Source of the DNA: Treponema sp.
Lineage (GTDB): Bacteria; Spirochaetota; Spirochaetia; Treponematales; Breznakiellaceae
Direction of reading: 5' to 3'
DNA length: 47,618 nt
NCBI GenBank assembly: GCA_031279205.1
Contig: JAITIX010000073.1
Span: 1 to 47,618 of the forward strand
Below are positions 43,194 to 47,618 of the stretch, one piece after another. Each line of letters starts with the position of its first letter. The stretch's first letter is position 1. The notes beneath the pieces are model-generated. The model searched no databases. It worked only from the letters and a program-made list of their open reading frames with translations, and was not told the origin of the DNA. Both the position numbers and the translations under genes were made by a program.

Positions 43194-44351
43194 TTAAGCC
43201 AGAGCTGTTTTGAGTATAGCAAGTCCTTCAGCGATTTCTGCATTGTTTATTGTATACGGCGGGAGGAAACGCAGGGTATTTTTGCCGGCTGAAAGCACTA
43301 GCAATCCTTGGGCGAGGCAGGTTTCCAGCATTGGCCATGCCTCAATCGTGATGTCGGCGCCTATCATCAGGCCGCGTCCCCGTATTTCCGTGATCTTCGG
43401 ATGTTTCCAGTCGCGAATGGTGCTTTGTATTAGGTCTCCCTTTTGTGTTATTTCCTTGAGGAACAGGGGGTTTGTTACGGTTTCAAGCACTACCAGGCCG
43501 GCGGCAGCGGCAAGGGGATTGCCGCCAAAGGTACTGGCGTGATCGCCGGTGTTGAGTGTGTCTGCTGTTTTTTTGCCTGCAAGTACTGCGCCTACAGGCA
43601 CACCGCCGCACAAGCCTTTTGCCAGCGTAACAATGTCGGGCTGCACGCCGTAGGCTTCACAGGCCAGAAAAGTTCCGGTGCGACCTATGCCGCATTGGAC
43701 TTCGTCAAAGATGAGCAGTATGTCCCGTTCGGCGCAGAGTTTTGCCACTGCCGCGATATACGAGTTGTCCTGTGGCCGGATGCCGCTTTCGCCTTGAATG
43801 GCCTCGATGATGATGCCAGCGACAGTGTGCTTGTTCAGCGCTTGATCCAGCGCAACAAGGTCGCCAGACTGCACATACACAAAGCCTTCGGTAAAGGGGC
43901 CGAAGTCCTTGTGGAACTGATCCTGACCTGTTGCCGACAGCGTGGTAATGGTGCGCCCGTGAAAGCTGCCCCGAAGGCTGACAATCGTATGCCGTCCGGG
44001 GCCATGTTTCATCAGCGAATACTTTCGCGCAATCTTGCAGGCGCCCTCGTTGGCTTCCGCGCCGGAGTTGGCAAGGAAGACTCGCTTCATGCCTGTACAC
44101 GCTGCCACTAGTTTTTCAGCAAACGCATCCGACACGTCGCTCTGGTAATAATTGCAGACATGGATGAGCTTTGCCGCCTGTTCTGTTATAGCCTTCACCA
44201 GCGGCGGGTAGGCGTGTCCCAGACAGTTCACCGCGATACCAGCGGTGAAGTCCAGATACCGCTTACCGTTCACGTCAAAAAGATACGACCCTTCACCTCT
44301 CGCAAACGTTACTGGCAAGCGGTGATAGGTATTCATAAACATATCAGTCAT
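43194..44351 (-). CDS. argD: Acetylornithine aminotransferase
   Basis: The protein has 385 residues from ATG 44351, preceded by AAGGGGA; the longer frame to 44393 has no site. Class III PLP aminotransferase: NSGAEANEGACKIARKY (about 95-111), FHGRTITTLSATG (130-142), LIFDEVQCGIGRTG with Asp216, and the PLP lysine in TLAKGLCGG (Lys245). It converts N-acetylglutamate semialdehyde to N-acetylornithine. It follows argB by 51 nt, and together they form part of the arginine pathway; argC and argJ are not in the window. Confidence 0.93.
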   Translation of the reverse strand: MTDMFMNTYHRLPVTFARGEGSYLFDVNGKRYLDFTAGIAVNCLGHAYPPLVKAITEQAAKLIHVCNYYQSDVSDAFAEKLVAACTGMKRVFLANSGAEANEGACKIARKYSLMKHGPGRHTIVSLRGSFHGRTITTLSATGQDQFHKDFGPFTEGFVYVQSGDLVALDQALNKHTVAGIIIEAIQGESGIRPQDNSYIAAVAKLCAERDILLIFDEVQCGIGRTGTFLACEAYGVQPDIVTLAKGLCGGVPVGAVLAGKKTADTLNTGDHASTFGGNPLAAAAGLVVLETVTNPLFLKEITQKGDLIQSTIRDWKHPKITEIRGRGLMIGADITIEAWPMLETCLAQGLLVLSAGKNTLRFLPPYTINNAEIAEGLAILKTALA

Positions 44352-44402
44352 TTTTTTCCCCTTATTCATGATAATAATAGCGGCTTTTGCCACCTTGCGA
44401 TT

Positions 44403-45185
44403 TTACACAATCACAGTTCCAAGATTCTGCGCCGAGAGCAATGCGTGGGGGCGACGGCCATCGACAATGCGCGTTTCCCTGACACCTCCTGCCAGTGCTT
44501 TGATACAGCAGTCGGTCTTTGGGATCATGCCCTTGCTTACCACACCGTCTCGCCTGAGTTGCTCCAGTTCAGTTCGCGATAGTTCGCAGATAAGCGAGGA
44601 TGGGTCTCTGAGGTCGCGCAAGAGTCCGGGTACATCGGTCATAAGGATAAGCCGGGCGGCTTTTGTGGCAACGGCAAGCTCCGCTGCTGCGGTATCGGCG
44701 TTTACATTGAGGCTTCGCCCTGCATCCTCGCCCAAGCCCAGCGCGACTGAGGACACTACAGGAATGAAACCTCTGTCCATGACATGGTTCAGCACATTAA
44801 TGTCCACGTTCTCGATTTCTCCGACAAGACCGAGGTCTACGCTCTTGATACGCCGCGCTTTGAGTAGACCACCGTCAATACCGCAGAGCCCTACGGCCCT
44901 GCCTCCCCACGCCTGAATGAGGGCGGCAATTTCCTTGTTGAGCTTACCACACAAAACCATCTGTACGATCTCCATAGTCTCCTCATCCGTGTAGCGCAAG
45001 CCATTTACAAAGCGGCTTACTTTATTAACTCTTCTCAGCATGGCATCGATTTCCGGGCCGCCGCCGTGAACCAGTATAACCCGTTCCTGTCTCGCCATAC
45101 GGATTAGATCCTCAATAACCGCAGTTTTGAGGGTCTCGTTGATCATGGCGCTTCCACCATACTTGATAACCGTTGTTTGCATCAT
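44403..45185 (-). CDS. argB: Acetylglutamate kinase
   Basis: The protein has 260 residues. Amino-acid kinase family: VIKYGGSAM at the N-terminus, VHGGGPEID (39-47), NGLRYTD, the central SLNVNADTAAAELA and LMTDVPGLL. It phosphorylates N-acetylglutamate in arginine synthesis. Two ATGs (45185, 45182) are adjacent. The first is 6 nt after a perfect TATAAT with extended TGC before it, so the mRNA should be leaderless. The N-terminus is short, lacking the extra helix typical of arginine-feedback-inhibited forms. Confidence 0.93.
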   Translation of the reverse strand: MMQTTVIKYGGSAMINETLKTAVIEDLIRMARQERVILVHGGGPEIDAMLRRVNKVSRFVNGLRYTDEETMEIVQMVLCGKLNKEIAALIQAWGGRAVGLCGIDGGLLKARRIKSVDLGLVGEIENVDINVLNHVMDRGFIPVVSSVALGLGEDAGRSLNVNADTAAAELAVATKAARLILMTDVPGLLRDLRDPSSLICELSRTELEQLRRDGVVSKGMIPKTDCCIKALAGGVRETRIVDGRRPHALLSAQNLGTVIV

Positions 45186-45191
45186 GTATAA

Positions 45192-45225
45192 ATTATAGCA
45201 TATTTTATTAGAAATAGGCTATGAT
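45192..45225. promoter_or_regulatory. Back-to-back promoters for argB (-) and the PHP phosphatase gene (+)
   Basis: Minus strand: TGC-TATAAT (TATAAT at 45197-45192, extended -10), 6 nt, ATG 45185. Plus strand: TATGAT (45220-45225), 5 nt, ATG 45231. No Shine-Dalgarno site exists on either side of this 45-bp gap, and no good -35 for either. Confidence 0.55.
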
Positions 45226-45230
45226 ACCTT

Positions 45231-46160
45231 ATGTGTTATTCTTGTTTGCATACCCATACCACGTTTTGTGATGGAGAGGATGATATTGAAACTTTTTGTC
45301 AAGTTGCTTATGAGAAAGGACTTGACAGCCTGGGTTTCAGTGCCCATGCGCCTATCAGGAAAAAGACTGGCTGGGCATCGGACTGGCACCTGCCGGACGA
45401 GCGGCTCTCTGAATATCTTGACGCGGTACGGGAGGCGCGACGACGCTGGGAAGGGAGGCTCCGCGTATTCGTCGGGCTTGAAATCGATTTTATCTCAGGG
45501 CTTATAGGTCCTGCAGACAGAGATTATCGTGAACTGGGACTGGATTACTGTATTGGCTCAGTTCATTACCTTATTCCACCACGTGGAGAACCTTTCGAGG
45601 TTGATGGCTCCCCTGAAAAATTTGCCAGAGGCATTGAAGAAGGGTTTTCAGGAGATGCCGAAGCAATGGTGGACGCCTACTGGGATGCGGAAGAGGCACT
45701 CATTCGCGCCGGAGGTTTTGATATTCTGGGGCATATCGATCTTATCAAAAAAAACAATCAAGATAAGCGTTGGTTTTCGCTTGAGTCCGAGACCTACTGC
45801 GTCCATCTTGTGCGAATCGTGGACTGTATCGCGCAGACGTATGGGACTTCACCGTTTGTAGTCGAAGTCAACACCGGCGGCCTTAACCGAGGGAAGACAC
45901 GAGATACCTATCCTTCCCTGCCGTTGCTGCGCTTATTACGGGAGCGGGATGTACCGCTCATCATCACTGCCGACGCACACCGCGCCTGTCATCTGGATGG
46001 CCATTATGCGGTGGCGCAAGAGACACTTCGTGAGCTTGGTTATCAAAACCGCTATAAACCCCTTGCCTTTAGCCATGGGGTTACTGACAAAGGCACTCGG
46101 TTTTCTCTTGTCGGTTTTGATATTTATGAGTATATTACCTATATTAGGAATCATTCTTAA
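45231..46160 (+). CDS. PHP-domain histidinol-phosphatase
   Basis: The protein has 309 residues. The PHP motif I is LHTHTTFCDGEDDIE (residues 6-20); later His/Asp ligands are in GFSAHAPI, GLEIDFI, YCIGSVHYL, GHIDLIKK, EVNTGGLNRG and ITADAHRACHL. The CIGSVHYL and ITADAH segments are those of HisK/HisJ-type histidinol-phosphatases, the last dephosphorylation step of histidine synthesis. A leaderless start is likely. No other his gene is in the window, so phosphodiesterase-like activity is also possible. Confidence 0.88.
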   Translation: MCYSCLHTHTTFCDGEDDIETFCQVAYEKGLDSLGFSAHAPIRKKTGWASDWHLPDERLSEYLDAVREARRRWEGRLRVFVGLEIDFISGLIGPADRDYRELGLDYCIGSVHYLIPPRGEPFEVDGSPEKFARGIEEGFSGDAEAMVDAYWDAEEALIRAGGFDILGHIDLIKKNNQDKRWFSLESETYCVHLVRIVDCIAQTYGTSPFVVEVNTGGLNRGKTRDTYPSLPLLRLLRERDVPLIITADAHRACHLDGHYAVAQETLRELGYQNRYKPLAFSHGVTDKGTRFSLVGFDIYEYITYIRNHS

Positions 46161-46178
46161 TATAAAAAAGGTCGGGTT

Positions 46179-46637
46179 ATGAAGAAACATAGTAAGAAGC
46201 GTGACGCTATTTTGGAGCTTATCCAATCAACCTCGTCACATCCGAGCGCTCGTTGGATTTACGAGCAACTCAAAGATCGGATACCTGGGCTTTCCCTTGC
46301 CACCGTGTACCGGAATATCAGTCTGTTCTTGAAAGAGGGAACTATTATCTCTGTTGGCGTAGTAAATGGAGAAGAACATTTCGATGGTTTTATTGATCCG
46401 CGTCCTCATTTGATATGTACTCACTGTGGGCGGGTCATTGATGTCCCGAATCCCAACATGGAGCTTCTCAAGGTCATTACTGAAAAACAGCAGGAACTGC
46501 GGTTAATTCCTCATGGCTTTAATATTGATTACCGGAAGGTAATCTTCTACGGTGTCTGTGAGGATTGTAGCACGAAAAACGTTGAAGTCACGGAGCGTGT
46601 GGAGCAGCCGAAGGCCTTGCAGGAAAATGCTGGGTAA
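46179..46637 (+). CDS. Fur-family (PerR-like) metalloregulator
   Basis: The protein has 152 residues. The winged helix (about 5-80) has SSHPSARWIYEQLKDRIPGLSLATVYRNISLFLKEG; the metal-binding part has HFDGFIDPRPHLICTHCGRVIDV and a second CEDC, the two CxxC pairs of the structural zinc site. Neighbour rubrerythrin, a peroxide-scavenging enzyme, argues for a PerR-type peroxide sensor rather than an iron-uptake regulator. AAAAAGG precedes the ATG. Confidence 0.9.
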   Translation: MKKHSKKRDAILELIQSTSSHPSARWIYEQLKDRIPGLSLATVYRNISLFLKEGTIISVGVVNGEEHFDGFIDPRPHLICTHCGRVIDVPNPNMELLKVITEKQQELRLIPHGFNIDYRKVIFYGVCEDCSTKNVEVTERVEQPKALQENAG

Positions 46638-46651
46638 GCATCGGGTCTAAA

Positions 46652-46677
46652 CTATCGGAGCTGTGAAGCTCCGATAG
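46652..46677 (+). terminator. Perfect stem-loop between the Fur-family gene and rubrerythrin
   Basis: CTATCGGAGC (46652-46661), loop TGTGAA, GCTCCGATAG (46668-46677); no T-run follows. It could be a partial terminator, mRNA stabiliser or regulator binding site. Confidence 0.5.
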
Positions 46678-46738
46678 CCCAAACGGAAACTACCGGCGTA
46701 AGCCGTTAGGAATATTTCAAAATACGGGAGAAAAGAAG

Positions 46739-47278
46739 ATGAAGTTTATTTGTCTAGTTTGTGGTTATGTACATGAGGGCGATCAGCCGCCGGCTGCATG
46801 TCCCCAGTGTAAGGCTCCTGCGTCCAAGTTTAAGGCGCAGGGGGTGGGAATCACCTATGCTGCAGAGCATGTGGTCGGTGTTGCCAAGGGCGTTGAGGAA
46901 GACATCCTCGATGACCTTCGGGCAAATTTTAACGGTGAGTGTAGCGAGGTCGGTATGTACCTTGCCATGAGCCGCGTTGCGGAACGGGAGGGCTACCCTG
47001 AGATTGCCGATGCGTACAAGCGTTACGCCTTTGAGGAAGCCGAACACGCGGCGAAGTTTGCCGAACTTCTTGGTGAAGTCCTCACCGACAGCACCAAGCG
47101 CAACCTCGAACTTCGCAGTGCCGCCGAGCAGGGCGCCTGCGAAGGCAAAGTCAGGCTCGCCAGGCTCGCAAAAGAGCGTGGCTACGATGCCATCCACGAC
47201 ACGGTTCACGAGATGGCTCGCGATGAGGCCCGCCATGGCTGTGGCTTCAGAGGTCTGCTGAAGCGGTACTTTGCATAA
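46739..47278 (+). CDS. Rubrerythrin with N-terminal rubredoxin domain (reverse type)
   Basis: The protein has 179 residues. Residues 1-40 form a rubredoxin-like iron site ([12 protein letters not shown], then ACPQCKAP: Cys5, Cys8, Cys21, Cys24); the rest is a four-helix diiron domain with [44 protein letters not shown] and [11 protein letters not shown], supplying Glu and ExxH ligands. In classical rubrerythrin the order is opposite. Such proteins reduce peroxide in anaerobes. GGGAG precedes ATG at about 8 nt. Likely PerR target given the neighbour. A terminator follows at 47301. Confidence 0.94.
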   Translation: MKFICLVCGYVHEGDQPPAACPQCKAPASKFKAQGVGITYAAEHVVGVAKGVEEDILDDLRANFNGECSEVGMYLAMSRVAEREGYPEIADAYKRYAFEEAEHAAKFAELLGEVLTDSTKRNLELRSAAEQGACEGKVRLARLAKERGYDAIHDTVHEMARDEARHGCGFRGLLKRYFA

Positions 47279-47300
47279 AAACACGAGCTACGGCTTTTGT

Positions 47301-47329
47301 CGCTGTTCCTTATGGGACAGCGTTTTTTT
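47301..47329 (+). terminator. Rho-independent terminator of rubrerythrin
   Basis: CGCTGTTCC (47301-47309), loop TTAT, GGGACAGCG (47314-47322), followed by seven T. Confidence 0.88.
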
Positions 47330-47330
47330 A

Positions 47331-47618
47331 CCAGGGGAAGACCTACCTCCACCGGTAAGTCTTGTATATCGTTCTGACTCGGTGGATCCGTGTCGTCAAA
47401 GTCTCTGTAGGTCTGCCGTAACGTTTTGATATAGATATAGACTGCTTTCAGTTCTTCGGAACTCATGCGCTCAATATCAGCAATAAGCTATCTTTTGAGC
47501 GGCGTGAGTCCCCTGTTTATGGTCAGGAGCTTGGGTTCAGCGCCATTCAGAATCCACTCTTTCGAGTATCCAAACAATTCTTCTTATAGATAATAAGGCA
47601 ATCGCGGTGGCCATGCCG
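47331..47618 (-). pseudogene. Broken XRE-type regulator fragment (runs off right edge)
   Basis: On the minus strand the frame reads EELFGYSKEWILNGAEPKLL, a TAG stop at 47490-47488, then LIADIERMSSEELKAVYIYI and KTL. The SKEWILNG-x-EP block followed by an ERMSSEELK...YIKTL helix is typical of the end of XRE-family phage-like regulators. Farther upstream the TAA near 47587 and a +1 frame (ATAIALLS) suggest a frameshift too. It has no intact start in the window, so it is considered decayed; its 3' limit is approximate. Confidence 0.45.

Overview
The window looks like a spirochaete chromosome, most likely a Treponema-type species from a wood-feeding insect gut. The reasons are: V-type (A/V family) rather than F-type ATPase subunits B and D; an rpsT-HU-lnt gene order reminiscent of Treponema; a Zn-ribbon mini-protein next to rpsT; a response regulator overlapping a bactofilin; and an intracellular GH67 alpha-glucuronidase for wood xylan fragments. 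This assignment is inference from gene content; no rRNA or tRNA gene was recognised.

Layout. 1-1090: the end of an S24/CI-like repressor, then a cluster of TGTCCCACTTTT repeats that resembles a transposon end. 1091-6440: lipoprotein, ilvE, Cof phosphatase and a divergent PRPP synthetase. 6462-8360: a YtrA-type GntR regulator with an ABC exporter and a large palindromic operator. 8553-10907: TPR protein, small membrane protein and BadF-type kinase. 11055-11399: 21-bp tandem array 1. 11802-17592: lipoprotein esterase, then the NtrC/NtrB-like pair and DNA polymerase III delta-prime on the minus strand. 18005-24246: ATPase B and D, UspA, flavodoxin-like protein, J-domain protein, methionine aminopeptidase and HtrA. 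24343-29414: DUF167, array 2, GNAT, GH67, DUF2225 and TruA. 30070-37596: Zn-ribbon protein, S20, HU, Lnt, response regulator, bactofilin, IF-3/L35/L20, coiled-coil protein, ZapA, ManA and YaiI. 37571-40407: parvulin and an ABC exporter pair, followed by array 3. 41322-47278: AsnS, ArgD/ArgB, PHP phosphatase, PerR-like Fur and a rubredoxin-first rubrerythrin. The right edge holds a broken XRE-type regulator.

Three things stand out. (1) Arrays with an exact 21-bp period (two helical turns) occur at three loci, plus a 42-bp (2x21) duplication at a fourth. Arrays 1 and 2 share the palindrome GTTATAAC, are inverted to each other, and concentrate their variation in single codons of an open heptad frame. 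(2) Three copies of a decayed IS200/IS605-like tnpB 3' end with terminal hairpin (the segment that gives omega-RNA in such elements) sit directly in front of three unrelated genes, all co-oriented with them. (3) Many genes without a Shine-Dalgarno site have a -10 box exactly 6 nt before ATG. Four of them show TTGNNN-N17-TANNNT-N6-ATG, which predicts leaderless mRNAs.

Functionally most genes are core: translation, cell division and envelope, arginine and branched-chain amino acid synthesis, and oxidative stress. The accessory content consists of the arrays, the IS remnants, the esterase, the glucuronidase and the edge regulators.
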